From assembly GCA_002429115.1 (NCBI GenBank), contig DIYS01000029.1:1-29296 (forward strand): a stretch of 29,296 nucleotides of DNA, written 5' to 3'. The stretch comes from Saccharicrinis sp. UBA6048 (GTDB taxonomy: Bacteria; Bacteroidota; Bacteroidia; Bacteroidales; Marinilabiliaceae). Shown in pieces: positions 1-8,141 of the stretch. The position numbers and the translations under genes were made by a program. Below the pieces are notes generated by a model. It worked only from the letters and a program-made list of their open reading frames with translations, was not told where the DNA came from and made no database searches. Every line of letters begins with the position of its first letter. The stretch's first letter is position 1.

Positions 1-86
1 ACGTTATTGTGGAGACGGATACTAAAATAGTTAATCAGAAAAAGCTGTTCATGGTAAAAAATGGCTATATTCACTCTGATTTTTAA
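1..86 (+). CDS. 3' end of an unidentified gene
   Basis: The frame read from base 3 is open for 27 codons and stops with TAA at 84-86. The visible tail contains DTKIVNQKKLFMVKNGYIHS and has no motif I recognise. The next gene starts 17 bases later on the same strand, so the two may be co-transcribed. The function cannot be told from this fragment. Confidence 0.5.
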   Translation, partial: VIVETDTKIVNQKKLFMVKNGYIHSDF

Positions 87-102
87 CCATATCTCAAATT
101 AA

Positions 103-930
103 ATGCAACCTGTTATTGTTGGGGAATACTATCTAATGGGGCAGACACTTAAATCGGTTAATTATTTTAATACCGAAGTTGATAGTGTTTGTACATGTGT
201 ATATGAGGTTGTAAGGTTCGAAAATTCACATCTGATCTTTTGGCAAGATCACTATTCCCGATTAGAAAATAGCTTAAAAATTGCTGGTCAAGACTATCCT
301 TTAAAGTTCAACCAGATAACTTCTAAAATTAAGTTACTGATTGCGGCCAATAAGCTCACAGAAGGCCTGGTAAAGATTGATCTGTATTTTCATCCTAAAG
401 GTGAAGTATTATTTAAAGCTTATTTGACGCCTTTAAAAGTCACAACGCAAGACCAGCAAACCAATGGCATAAGGTGCAGTTTGCAGTTTTCACAGCGTCA
501 TCACCCTGAAGCCAAAATTTACAACAAAGATGTCAGAGGCAAGGCTAATACTATAATCGATCAAAGCCAGGTGTACGAAACAATACTTGTTAATCAGGAA
601 AATTATCTGACAGAAGGTAGTCGATCAAATGTGTTCTTTATTAAAGACCATAAGCTTATCACTGCAGATGACTCCCTTGTTTTACCCGGAATTATTAGAA
701 GCAAGATAATTACACTGGCTCGCGATAATAGTTATGAAATTATTTTTAGAGCGGTAAGTGTGGAAGAAATCATTGAAATGGAGGCAGTTTTTATAACAGG
801 CACCTCTCCTCGCCTGCTTCCGGTTAAAAGTATTGATAAGCACAATTTTAATGTTAATCATCCTATTATGATCCAATTAAAGCTCGACTTGGCTAAATTG
901 ATAGAGGATCAGGTAAACAACAAAAATTAA
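103..930 (+). CDS. Class IV PLP-dependent aminotransferase (PabC/IlvE/D-AAT superfamily)
   Basis: A fold-type IV PLP enzyme of 275 aa, a usual length for the family. Visible hallmarks are the likely Schiff-base lysine K138 in EAKIYN, followed about 20 residues later by YETIL, then TEGSRSNVFFI (residues 170-180), LPGIIRS (194-200) and a GTSPRLLPV segment near the C-terminus. These match the order in 4-amino-4-deoxychorismate lyase (PabC), branched-chain aminotransferase and D-amino-acid aminotransferase. The YNKDVRGKANTI stretch after the lysine differs from typical BCAT, so I favour a PabC-like lyase making p-aminobenzoate for folate, but the substrate is not provable here. An internal ATG at codon 12 is an alternative start; the first ATG is preferred because the sequence before codon 12 resembles the first strand of the family. 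No clear ribosome binding site is seen. Confidence 0.85.
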   Translation: MQPVIVGEYYLMGQTLKSVNYFNTEVDSVCTCVYEVVRFENSHLIFWQDHYSRLENSLKIAGQDYPLKFNQITSKIKLLIAANKLTEGLVKIDLYFHPKGEVLFKAYLTPLKVTTQDQQTNGIRCSLQFSQRHHPEAKIYNKDVRGKANTIIDQSQVYETILVNQENYLTEGSRSNVFFIKDHKLITADDSLVLPGIIRSKIITLARDNSYEIIFRAVSVEEIIEMEAVFITGTSPRLLPVKSIDKHNFNVNHPIMIQLKLDLAKLIEDQVNNKN

Positions 931-988
931 GTCAATTACCTATTTATTTACGCAATTTAGATCTCCCTGAATATAGGGATAGAAATAC

Positions 989-996
989 TATCTTTG
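989..996 (+). promoter_or_regulatory. Possible -7 promoter element upstream of the FKBP lipoprotein
   Basis: TATCTTTG matches the Bacteroidota -7 consensus TAnnTTTG exactly. No good -33 TTG lies 19-20 bases upstream, and the distance to the lipoprotein start (1204) would give a leader of about 200 bases. That leader contains a GACGC/GCGTC inverted repeat at 1083-1104. Weak call. Confidence 0.3.
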
Positions 997-1203
997 TTGA
1001 CAACCTTTCTCCAAATACTGTTTTGTGGTATTTTTTCTATTGCCATAAGCAACCATTGATAAAAACATTAGTCTATTAATAGGACGCGAGGGGACAAATG
1101 CGTCAAAAGGTGATTAAAACATGAAGCAATTATTAGTTGTAAGCAAATGCGAGCTATTAGTGCTATCATGCAATTAAGTTGTAGATTTTCAATTAGAGAA
1201 GAA

Positions 1204-2073
1204 ATGAGAAAGGTATTTTTAATCGGGTTATTATTACCATTATTGGTGAGTTGTATGGATGATGATTTTGTTGATTACGCAGCGCGTGATGAACAACTTA
1301 TCAGTGAATATTTAGAAGAAAATAATATAACTGCAGAACGTGATGCTTCAGGCGTATATTATCAGATTATAACTAAGGGAGATGGAGATCCAATTGGTGT
1401 TGATCATTCACAGGATGACGTGGTTACATTTTCGTTTGTGGGCAGTACACTTGATGGAAAGGATTTTGCTGATTCAGAAGGTAAAAATATGACTTCCAAC
1501 TTGAGTACCTTGTTTTATGGATTTCAGATCGGGCTTTCAAAAATCAATCGACTTGGTGAAGTTAAAGTGTTTATTCCTTCACAATTATGCGTAAATCCTT
1601 ATGGCTATTTATGTGGACCGCAAAATACTGTGATGATTTACAATCTTAAAGTAGATCGTGATCAGGCCGATATCGACAATGATATTATAGCATCTTATCT
1701 TGCAGAAAATCAAATAGAAGCGACAAAGGATGAAAGTGGTTTGTATTATACAATTGATGACGAAGGTGAAGGAGAAAGCGTTATAACAGACTACTCTAAA
1801 ATTAATGTTAGTTATGTGGGCACATTCTTAAATGGAACTGAGTTTGACAAAGGTGTAACAGTGGATAAGTATGGTAATTATATGCCATTGAATAAATTGA
1901 TTGAGGCTTGGCGAATTGGATTACCAAAACTTAAAAAAGGTGGTAGTGCTACTTTCTATTGTCCATCGCAACTTGCATACGGAAGCAGTGATAAACATGA
2001 TAATGACGGTAATGTCACAATTCCAGGAAATAGTATTTTAATATTTAAAGTTGATGTTATCGATTTTAAATAA
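1204..2073 (+). CDS. Lipoprotein with two tandem FKBP-type peptidyl-prolyl isomerase domains
   Basis: Start chosen at 1204, where MRKVFLIGLLLPLLVSC forms a lipoprotein signal peptide with Cys17 as the lipidated residue; an upstream in-frame ATG at 1147 would bury this signal. The mature 289-aa precursor has two homologous halves, about 29-151 and 157-289. Each begins with a short helix (LISEYLEENNI / IIASYLAENQI), then a GVYYQI / GLYYTI strand. The second half keeps FKBP features: SYVG, FDKG (214-217), AWRIGLPKLKKG (235-246), PSQLAYG (254-260), IPGNSILIFKVDV. The first half is diverged: FADS in place of FDKG, no tryptophan, and PSQLCVNPYG in place of PSQLAYG. Probable role is protein folding at the periplasmic face of a membrane; only the second domain looks competent for proline isomerisation. 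A terminator follows at 2097-2127. Confidence 0.85.
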   Translation: MRKVFLIGLLLPLLVSCMDDDFVDYAARDEQLISEYLEENNITAERDASGVYYQIITKGDGDPIGVDHSQDDVVTFSFVGSTLDGKDFADSEGKNMTSNLSTLFYGFQIGLSKINRLGEVKVFIPSQLCVNPYGYLCGPQNTVMIYNLKVDRDQADIDNDIIASYLAENQIEATKDESGLYYTIDDEGEGESVITDYSKINVSYVGTFLNGTEFDKGVTVDKYGNYMPLNKLIEAWRIGLPKLKKGGSATFYCPSQLAYGSSDKHDNDGNVTIPGNSILIFKVDVIDFK

Positions 2074-2096
2074 TCAAAACCAAAACTTCTTACATA

Positions 2097-2127
2097 GCTC
2101 TGATTTCATTGAAGTCAGGGCTTTTTT
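2097..2127 (+). terminator. Rho-independent terminator of the FKBP lipoprotein gene
   Basis: An 11-bp stem (2097-2107 with 2111-2121, including G-U pairs) around a 3-base loop is followed by six T residues. It lies 24 bases after the lipoprotein stop codon. Confidence 0.85.
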
Positions 2128-2180
2128 GTATCTTGAAATCTTAAATTGAATAAACAAACTAACCAAAATACATTAGCTCA

Positions 2181-2510
2181 ATGGAGATTAATAAAGCAGA
2201 AATTACCCAACTGATTAATAAGCAAATTGCTACGATTGAACGAAAGATCAATTCGTTAAAAGAACTAACCCAGGCCATAGCTCCTGATGATGCAATTGGA
2301 CGGGTAAGTCGTATGGATGCCATTAATAATAAAAGTGTCAATGAAGCAGCCTTAAGGCAGTCGAAGGATAAACTTCAAAAATTGCAAGAAGCATTGGAGC
2401 GAATAAACGAACCGGATTTTGGTATCTGTATGAAATGTAAAGGGGCTATTCAGCCTGGTAGGCTTGCTTTGATGCCCGAAAGCAGGATGTGTATGAAATG
2501 TGCAAGATAA
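2181..2510 (+). CDS. DksA/TraR-family C4 zinc-finger protein
   Basis: A 109-aa protein with an N-terminal coiled-coil-like half (about 5-75) and a C-terminal four-cysteine zinc finger: C83-x2-C86 and C104-x2-C107, with the typical CMKCKGAIQPGRLALMPESR context. The segment DDAIGRVSRMDA (36-47) is the usual motif of this subfamily. DksA/TraR proteins insert a coiled coil into the RNA polymerase secondary channel and modulate initiation. This subfamily lacks the exact E. coli DksA tip context, so ppGpp co-regulation is uncertain. It is convergent with rpoD. Confidence 0.88.
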   Translation: MEINKAEITQLINKQIATIERKINSLKELTQAIAPDDAIGRVSRMDAINNKSVNEAALRQSKDKLQKLQEALERINEPDFGICMKCKGAIQPGRLALMPESRMCMKCAR

Positions 2511-2512
2511 GG

Positions 2513-2549
2513 CAAAAAAATAGGGTTAATTAAATTGAACTAACCCTAT
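2513..2549 (-). terminator. Terminator of rpoD
   Basis: Inverted repeat ATAGGGTTA (2520-2528) / TAACCCTAT (2541-2549) with a 12-base loop. Read on the minus strand, the stem is followed by a run of T residues (the A tract at 2514-2520), placing it just after the rpoD stop. It may also slow plus-strand transcripts from the DksA-like gene, but there is no T tract on that side. Confidence 0.8.
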
Positions 2550-2571
2550 ATTATCTAGTAAACTATAATTC

Positions 2572-3432
2572 TTATCCAAGATATGATTTAAGCAATTTAC
2601 TTCTTGATGTATGTCTCAAACGGCGAATTGCTTTTTCTTTAATTTGACGAACACGCTCACGTGTAAGTCCAAAGCGCTCTCCAATTTCTTCTAAAGTCAT
2701 TTCCTGACATCCGATACCGAAGAACAACTTAATTATATCGCTCTCACGCTCTGTCAATGTAGCTAGTGCACGCTCAATCTCTCTTGCCAAAGACTCATTG
2801 ATTAATGACTTATCAGCATTTGGAGAATCACTATTCACTAGTACGTCTAACAGGCTATTATCCTCACCTTCAACAAATGGCGCATCAACAGAAATATGAC
2901 GACCAGAAACACGCATCGTATCAGCAACTTTATCCGCAGGTAATTCTAATTTATCTGCTAATTCTTCTGGTGACGGTTTACGCTCATTTTCCTGCTCAAA
3001 TTTTGAGTAGGCCTTGTTAATTTTATTTAACGATCCAACCTGGTTAAGCGGTAGCCTTACAATACGCGATTGCTCAGCCAAAGCTTGCAAGATAGACTGT
3101 CTGATCCACCAAACGGCATAAGAAATGAATTTAAATCCTCTGGTTTCATCAAATTTTTCAGCTGCCTTAATCAGTCCAAGGTTTCCTTCATTAATTAAAT
3201 CAGGTAAGCTTAATCCTTGATTCTGATATTGTTTAGCAACCGATACAACAAAACGAAGGTTAGCTCTGGTTAACTTTTCCAAAGCAATTTGATCCCCTTT
3301 CTTAATTCGCTGCGCCAATTCTACTTCTTCTTCAACAGAAATTAGTTCTTCACGACCAATTTCCTGAAGGTATTTATCAAGAGAAGCGCTTTCGCGGTTA
3401 GTAATCGACTTAGTTATCTTGAGTTGTCTCAT
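2572..3432 (-). CDS. rpoD: Primary RNA polymerase sigma-70 factor RpoD/SigA
   Basis: A 286-aa sigma-70 factor of the short Bacteroidota housekeeping type, lacking the long region 1.1 and non-conserved region of E. coli RpoD. Region 1.2 spans about 16-49 (SLDKYLQEIG). Region 2 spans 54-123, with NLRFVVSVAKQYQNQGL, DLINEGNLGLIKA, FDETRGFKFISYAVWWIRQS and ILQALAEQSRIVRLP. Region 3 follows (about 130-200), and region 4 ends with the helix-turn-helix TLEEIGERFGLTRERVRQIK (246-265). It directs core transcription from the TTG-N19/20-TAnnTTTG promoters seen here, including one directly in front of itself (3455-3486). It is downstream of htrA on the same strand with an 81-base gap, but has its own promoter. 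Confidence 0.97.
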   Translation of the reverse strand: MRQLKITKSITNRESASLDKYLQEIGREELISVEEEVELAQRIKKGDQIALEKLTRANLRFVVSVAKQYQNQGLSLPDLINEGNLGLIKAAEKFDETRGFKFISYAVWWIRQSILQALAEQSRIVRLPLNQVGSLNKINKAYSKFEQENERKPSPEELADKLELPADKVADTMRVSGRHISVDAPFVEGEDNSLLDVLVNSDSPNADKSLINESLAREIERALATLTERESDIIKLFFGIGCQEMTLEEIGERFGLTRERVRQIKEKAIRRLRHTSRSKLLKSYLG

Positions 3433-3454
3433 ATTCCTTAAAAAAAATCCGGCA

Positions 3455-3486
3455 CAAAAGTACTACAAAATACTGATTTTTCCAAT
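3455..3486 (-). promoter_or_regulatory. Promoter of rpoD
   Basis: Read on the minus strand: ATTG (3486-3483), a 20-base spacer, then TACTTTTG (3462-3455), a match to TAnnTTTG. The -7 element ends 22 bases before the rpoD ATG, giving a predicted leader of only about 15 bases. Confidence 0.6.
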
Positions 3487-3513
3487 CATTTAGTCTATTT
3501 AGCCAGAAACTAA

Positions 3514-4989
3514 TTACTCATTTAAATTAACGGCATAATAAACAACGCGTCCGTTTGGATATATACCTGTTAGAAATAAGCCGTCTTCGGCTTCATTAAC
3601 AGCGTTTCTAAAGTCTTCGACAGTTTTAATAGCCCTATCGTTCACCTTAGTGATAATATACCCTTCCTTTACTCCACTTTGACGTAAACTTCCATTTCCG
3701 ATTTCTACTACTTGTATGCCGTAACGCAAACTGAGGCGTCTTAAGTCATTGGTAGATACTGCTTCTAAGGTAGCTCCTAAAGTTTCGTCAAATTTATTAG
3801 ATGAAATAATACCGGTTGTTCCGCGTATATTACGTAAAGTCACCTCAAAAGGTTTCTGTTTTCCGTCACGAAGTACAATTAAATTTACTTTTTCTCCGGG
3901 ACGGTGCAAACTTACCCTTTCCTGAAGCTCAGGAACACTATTTACTTTTTCTCCATCCACCGACAAAATGATGTCGCCACTTTTTATACCGACTTCCTCA
4001 GCCCCACCATTTGGACTAACTCCGGTAACAAATACACCTTCAATTTTATCAATGGTAACACCAAGTTCTTTTGCAAGCTCTTCCGGCACACTGCTAACTT
4101 CTCTAATCCCTACGCCAAGTAATCCTCTTTGGACTTCTCCAAACTCCATTAAATCCGAAACTACTTTTTTAGCAATAGTAACGGGTATTGCAAACGAATA
4201 ACCAGTAAATGAGCCTGTGCTAGATGCAATGGCCGTATTAATACCCACCAACTCACCTCTTTGGTTGATAAGGGCTCCACCACTATTTCCAGGATTAACT
4301 GCAGCATCTGTTTGTATAAATGCCTCTACGCCTAATGTTTGATTTTGATTGGCGATGATATTGATGCTTCGTGCTTTGGCACTTACAATACCGGCTGTAA
4401 CAGTTGATGTCAAATTAAACGGATTACCAACAGCCAGTACCCACTCTCCTATTTTTAAATTATCTGAGTTACCATATGGTACAAATGGTAGTTCATCGGC
4501 CTCAATTTTAATGAGTGCAATATCTGAAGTTGGGTCGGCACCAACTAATGTTGCCGAAAATGATCTTTTGTCGTTAAGTGTCACTTCAATTTCATCTGCA
4601 TCATCAATTACATGGTTGTTGGTAACAATATATCCATCTGTTGTTAAAATAACGCCCGATCCGGCACCCATGCGAGGTTGTGGTTGCTGACGATAGCCAC
4701 TTCCCGGTCCGAAAAAGAAATCGTAGAAAGGATTACCTGAGTAATAATCTTTACCACTGCTTTTAGTTTTAACGTGTACTACCGCATGCACACTATTTTC
4801 GGCTGCAATTGTCAAATCTGGTAATCCACTCTGAGGAACAGATGATACCAACTGGCCAACTGCCGGCACTTCTTCTTTTATTGTTATTATTTTTGGTTCG
4901 CTTGTTGAGAAATGGGAGTATACATATACGCCTGTAACTGCACTTACGACTGCAATGGCAAATGTGTAAAATATTTTTCTTGCATTCAT
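3514..4989 (-). CDS. HtrA/DegP-type periplasmic serine protease (Do family)
   Basis: A 491-aa S1C-family protease. The N-terminus (about 5-25) is a hydrophobic signal peptide or anchor. The trypsin-like domain carries the triad H126 (TNNHVID), D156 (TSDIALIKI) and S236 (GNSGGAL). PDZ1 covers about 288-387 (GLLGVGIREV, SPNGGAEEVGIKSGDIILSV). A second, more diverged PDZ-like domain covers about 402-488 (SGVKEGYIITKVNDRAI). This is the DegP/DegQ architecture: degradation and chaperoning of misfolded envelope proteins. The linker after the signal is rich in Gly, Pro and Gln (91-110), as in the LA loop region. It stands alone, upstream of rpoD and divergent from dapF. No -33/-7 pair was found within 250 bases upstream. 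Confidence 0.95.
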   Translation of the reverse strand: MNARKIFYTFAIAVVSAVTGVYVYSHFSTSEPKIITIKEEVPAVGQLVSSVPQSGLPDLTIAAENSVHAVVHVKTKSSGKDYYSGNPFYDFFFGPGSGYRQQPQPRMGAGSGVILTTDGYIVTNNHVIDDADEIEVTLNDKRSFSATLVGADPTSDIALIKIEADELPFVPYGNSDNLKIGEWVLAVGNPFNLTSTVTAGIVSAKARSINIIANQNQTLGVEAFIQTDAAVNPGNSGGALINQRGELVGINTAIASSTGSFTGYSFAIPVTIAKKVVSDLMEFGEVQRGLLGVGIREVSSVPEELAKELGVTIDKIEGVFVTGVSPNGGAEEVGIKSGDIILSVDGEKVNSVPELQERVSLHRPGEKVNLIVLRDGKQKPFEVTLRNIRGTTGIISSNKFDETLGATLEAVSTNDLRRLSLRYGIQVVEIGNGSLRQSGVKEGYIITKVNDRAIKTVEDFRNAVNEAEDGLFLTGIYPNGRVVYYAVNLNE

Positions 4990-5054
4990 ATAATTAATAT
5001 TTTAAAAGTTACTGTTAGGTCACTAACTGATTCAAGAAGTTTTTAACATTTATT

Positions 5055-5066
5055 ATATCATGATAT
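5055..5066. promoter_or_regulatory. 12-bp perfect palindrome between htrA and dapF
   Basis: ATATCATGATAT is a perfect palindrome 66 bases upstream of htrA in the 253-base divergent intergenic region. It could be an operator for a dimeric regulator, but AT-rich palindromes of this length also occur by chance. The rest of the region holds a lone TAnnTTTG match (5172-5179) on the dapF side. Confidence 0.2.
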
Positions 5067-5242
5067 TGAAATATACAAAAAGTAAATATTCAAATATCGT
5101 ACCTACTATCAACTTTAACTTGACCTTAACGTTTTTTTGCCAAACCTTAAGGATATTCTGCCATATCAGCGTATTTTTGTAAGCATAACACGACGATCTG
5201 TCTTTTTGTTTATTCAGAGCGTCTTACACAATTTCGTAATAT

Positions 5243-6025
5243 ATGATTGAGTTTTATAAATATCAAGGCACTGGAAATGACTTTGTACTAATTGATAATA
5301 GAAAAGGCCTATTTGATGGCAATAATATTGACTTGATAGCTAAATTATGTGACAGACGCTTTGGAATTGGCGGTGATGGTTTGATGTTGTTAGAGGACCA
5401 CGATTCTTATGACTTTACAATGCGCTATTTTAATAGTGATGGACGTGAGGCTTCAATGTGTGGTAATGGAGGCAGATGCATCGCTGCATTTGCTGTTCAT
5501 ATTGGTGTGGTAAAAGACTTAGAGAATTTTACTTTTATGGCAGTCGATGGATTGCATCATGCATCGTATAACAATGGAATTGTCACCCTAAAAATGATTG
5601 ATGTTAACGAAGTTGATCAAAACGAAAAATACACTTTTTTAGATACTGGATCTCCGCATCATATCAGTTTTGTTAGTTCTGTTTCTGAAGTTGATATTTT
5701 TAACGAAGGCAAGCGCATAAGATACTCAGATACCTACACACCAGACGGAACCAACGTTAATTTTGTGGAGATAGGTAATGGCAATGCATTAAAAGTTCGT
5801 ACCTACGAACGTGGTGTTGAAGATGAAACTTATGCCTGCGGCACGGGTGTTGTTGCAAGTGCTATTGCAGCCCATCTAAAAAATACAGCAATTAGTGATT
5901 TTAATATAGAAGTATTGGGAGGTCAGTTAAGAGTATTCTTCACTTCTACAGAGCATGGATTTAAGGATATTTGGCTTGAAGGTCCGGCAACGTTTGTATT
6001 TAAAGGATCGATTGAAATCGAATAA
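5243..6025 (+). CDS. dapF: Diaminopimelate epimerase DapF
   Basis: Converts LL- to meso-diaminopimelate by a two-base, PLP-independent mechanism, feeding lysine and peptidoglycan synthesis in the cytoplasm. The 260-aa length is typical. Visible motifs: KYQGTGNDFVLIDNR (6-20), the first catalytic cysteine C73 in MCGNGGRC (72-79), and the second catalytic cysteine C199 in YACGTGVVAS (197-206). TPDGTNVNFVE (166-176) is also family-typical. Both active-site halves are intact. It is a single-gene unit: htrA is divergent upstream and gyrB convergent downstream, with a shared terminator between. A TATTTTTG at 5172-5179 is a possible -7 element but lacks a well-placed -33. Confidence 0.97.
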   Translation: MIEFYKYQGTGNDFVLIDNRKGLFDGNNIDLIAKLCDRRFGIGGDGLMLLEDHDSYDFTMRYFNSDGREASMCGNGGRCIAAFAVHIGVVKDLENFTFMAVDGLHHASYNNGIVTLKMIDVNEVDQNEKYTFLDTGSPHHISFVSSVSEVDIFNEGKRIRYSDTYTPDGTNVNFVEIGNGNALKVRTYERGVEDETYACGTGVVASAIAAHLKNTAISDFNIEVLGGQLRVFFTSTEHGFKDIWLEGPATFVFKGSIEIE

Positions 6026-6041
6026 AACGACAGTTTACTAT

Positions 6042-6077
6042 ACAAAAAAAGAGCTCAATTTGAGCTCTTTTTTTTGT
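6042..6077. terminator. Bidirectional terminator between dapF and gyrB
   Basis: A nearly perfect inverted repeat: an A7 tract plus GAGCTCAA (6044-6058) mirrored by TTGAGCTC plus a T8 tract (6060-6075). Either strand reads as a stem followed by T residues, so it can end both convergent transcripts. Confidence 0.9.
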
Positions 6078-6095
6078 ATTCAGTATCTTGAAAAC

Positions 6096-8060
6096 TTATG
6101 CGTCAATATTCGCATAGGTTGCATTTTCTTCAATAAACTCTCTACGAGGTGGTACATCATCGCCCATCAACATAGAGAATACACGATCGGCTTCAGTGGC
6201 ACTTTCAATAGTTACCTGGCGAAGCGTTCTTTCTTCAGGATTCATGGTAGTTTCCCAAAGCTGTTCTGCATTCATCTCACCTAGACCTTTGTAGCGCTGT
6301 ATATGAAGGGCACTTTCTTTACCTCCACCCCATTCTTCAACCAACCTTAAACGCTGATCCTCGTTCCAGCAATAGGTCTGTTTCTGACCTTTTTTCACTA
6401 AGTACAATGGTGGTGTTGCGATATACAAATAGCCATTTTCTATCAAGGACTTCATATATCGGAAGAAGAAGGTCATAATCAACGTAGCAATGTGACTACC
6501 ATCGACGTCGGCATCACACATGATGACGATCTTATGGTAACGCAACTTTTCAAGGTTCAATGCTTTGCTATCTTCTTCAGTACCAATAGTTACACCAAGT
6601 GCAGTGAAGATGTTTTTGATTTCATCATTTTCAAACACCTTATGCTGAAGAGCTTTCTCAACGTTAAGAATCTTACCGCGTAATGGCAAAATTGCCTGAA
6701 ACTTACGATCTCGACCTTGCTTAGCAGTACCACCTGCCGAATCTCCCTCGACAAGAAACACTTCACAAGCTGCAGGATCTTTATCAGAACAGTCAGCCAA
6801 TTTACCCGGAAGTCCGCCTCCGCTCAATACACTCTTACGCTGCACCAACTCACGGGCTTTACGCGCTGCATGACGGGCCTGAGCCGCCAATATAACCTTA
6901 TTAACGATATCCTTGGCATCCTTAGGGTTTTCCTCCAGATAGTTCGTCAGCATGGTACTAACAGCCTGGTCAACTGATAAACTCACTTCACCATTACCCA
7001 ACTTGGTTTTTGTCTGTCCCTCAAACTGAGGTTCTGCCACTTTAACCGAGATGACTGCAGTTAATCCTTCACGGAAGTCATCACCATTGATATCGAACTT
7101 CAGCTTGCTTAACATGCCTGATTTTTCGGCGAATGATTTAAGTGTACGGGTTAAACCTCGTCTGAAACCAGTTAAGTGAGTACCACCTTCAATAGTGTTG
7201 ATATTATTTACGTAAGAGTAGATATTCTCTGAGAAAGACGAATTATATAAAATTGCAATCTCAACCGGAATATCATTACGTTCTGTCGAAATATGAATTG
7301 CTTTATCGATCAACCTTTCGCGGGATTCATCAATAAATTCTACGAACTCTTCCAGACCACGCTCTGAGAAAAACTCTTCAGAAATATTATTGCCTTCTTC
7401 ATCCTGTTCGCGCTCATCGGTCAATAGAATTTTTATCCCCTTGTTAAGGAATGACAATTCGCGTAAACGATTGGCCAGGATAGAATATTTATAAACGGTT
7501 GTATTGAAAATTGACACATCAGGTTTAAAAGACACTTTAGTACCTGTGCGATCAGTTGTGCCAACTTCTTCAATATCAGTTACTGGCTTACCAACAGAAT
7601 ATTCTTGTGTATGAATTTTTCCGCCGCGGTGAACCTCTGCCTTAAGCATGGTTGATAAGGCGTTTACACACGAAACACCAACGCCGTGTAATCCACCGGA
7701 TACTTTATACGAATCTTTATCAAACTTACCACCTGCGTGAAGAACGGTCATTACTACTTCCAGTGCAGATTTTCCTTCTTTTTCGTGAAAATCAGTTGGA
7801 ATACCTCGACCATTGTCTTCAACAGTTATCGAATCATCCTGATGGATTGTAACACTAATCTTATCACAATGTCCGGCTAATGCTTCATCAATGGAGTTAT
7901 CTACTACCTCGTATACTAAGTGGTGTAATCCTTTTTCGCCAACATCACCAATATACATGGCCGGACGCTTACGAACAGCTTCCAGCCCTTCTAATACGGT
8001 AATACTATTGGCACTGTATTCACCTTGTTTATTTACATTTTCATTTACCTGATCACTCAT
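6096..8060 (-). CDS. gyrB: DNA gyrase subunit B
   Basis: The ATPase subunit of gyrase, which introduces negative supercoils with GyrA. The 654-aa length is normal for Bacteroidota GyrB. GHKL ATPase: RKRPAMYIGD (30-39), EVVDNSIDEALAG with N55 for Mg-ATP (51-63), EDNGRGIP (81-88), and GGLHGVGVSCVNALS (122-136). Transducer domain: about 230-400. TOPRIM: EGDSAGG (438-444) and DADVDGSHI (516-524). C-terminal motif: LHIQRYKGLGEMNAEQLWETTM. GyrB is preferred over ParE by overall pattern and length. gyrA is not in this window. Upstream there are two tandem hairpins and a lone TATATTTG -7 match (8132-8139). Confidence 0.96.
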   Translation of the reverse strand: MSDQVNENVNKQGEYSANSITVLEGLEAVRKRPAMYIGDVGEKGLHHLVYEVVDNSIDEALAGHCDKISVTIHQDDSITVEDNGRGIPTDFHEKEGKSALEVVMTVLHAGGKFDKDSYKVSGGLHGVGVSCVNALSTMLKAEVHRGGKIHTQEYSVGKPVTDIEEVGTTDRTGTKVSFKPDVSIFNTTVYKYSILANRLRELSFLNKGIKILLTDEREQDEEGNNISEEFFSERGLEEFVEFIDESRERLIDKAIHISTERNDIPVEIAILYNSSFSENIYSYVNNINTIEGGTHLTGFRRGLTRTLKSFAEKSGMLSKLKFDINGDDFREGLTAVISVKVAEPQFEGQTKTKLGNGEVSLSVDQAVSTMLTNYLEENPKDAKDIVNKVILAAQARHAARKARELVQRKSVLSGGGLPGKLADCSDKDPAACEVFLVEGDSAGGTAKQGRDRKFQAILPLRGKILNVEKALQHKVFENDEIKNIFTALGVTIGTEEDSKALNLEKLRYHKIVIMCDADVDGSHIATLIMTFFFRYMKSLIENGYLYIATPPLYLVKKGQKQTYCWNEDQRLRLVEEWGGGKESALHIQRYKGLGEMNAEQLWETTMNPEERTLRQVTIESATEADRVFSMLMGDDVPPRREFIEENATYANIDA

Positions 8061-8086
8061 CTTTTATTCTTTTGAAAAGCGTAAAA

Positions 8087-8105
8087 AAACCGGCTAAACC
8101 GGCTT
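8087..8105 (-). terminator. Terminator-like hairpin in front of gyrB
   Basis: On the minus strand, AAGCCGG pairs with CCGGTTT (one G-U pair) around a 5-base loop, and the stem is followed by several T residues (the A tract at 8083-8089). It sits 26 bases upstream of the gyrB ATG. It is either a second terminator for the barrel-protein operon or a leader hairpin of gyrB. Confidence 0.55.
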
Positions 8106-8131
8106 GTTTATCCTTCTGGTCGAAAGACACA

Positions 8132-8139
8132 CAAATATA
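8132..8139 (-). promoter_or_regulatory. Possible -7 element for gyrB
   Basis: Minus-strand TATATTTG matches TAnnTTTG exactly and lies between the two hairpins upstream of gyrB. No -33 TTG is seen at the expected spacing, so the call rests on the -7 alone. Transcription from here would carry the 8087-8105 hairpin in its leader. Confidence 0.3.
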
Positions 8140-8141
8140 AC

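Noticed and set aside
1121..1177. Short open frame of 18 codons (MKQLLVVSKC...) before the FKBP lipoprotein gene
   Set aside because: No ribosome binding site, very short, and such frames are common in AT-rich leaders. It overlaps the upstream in-frame extension of the lipoprotein gene and nothing supports translation.
1147..1203. N-terminal extension of the FKBP lipoprotein from the ATG at 1147
   Set aside because: It would place 19 residues before a textbook lipoprotein signal peptide and prevent its recognition; the ATG at 1204 is the better start.
3904..4690. Plus-strand open frames inside the htrA gene
   Set aside because: They are antisense to a full-length, motif-complete protease, with no family likeness; typical shadow frames.
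5172..5179. TATTTTTG as a firm dapF promoter
   Set aside because: The nearest TTTG upstream is 32 bases away, too far for a -33 element, so it is only mentioned under dapF.
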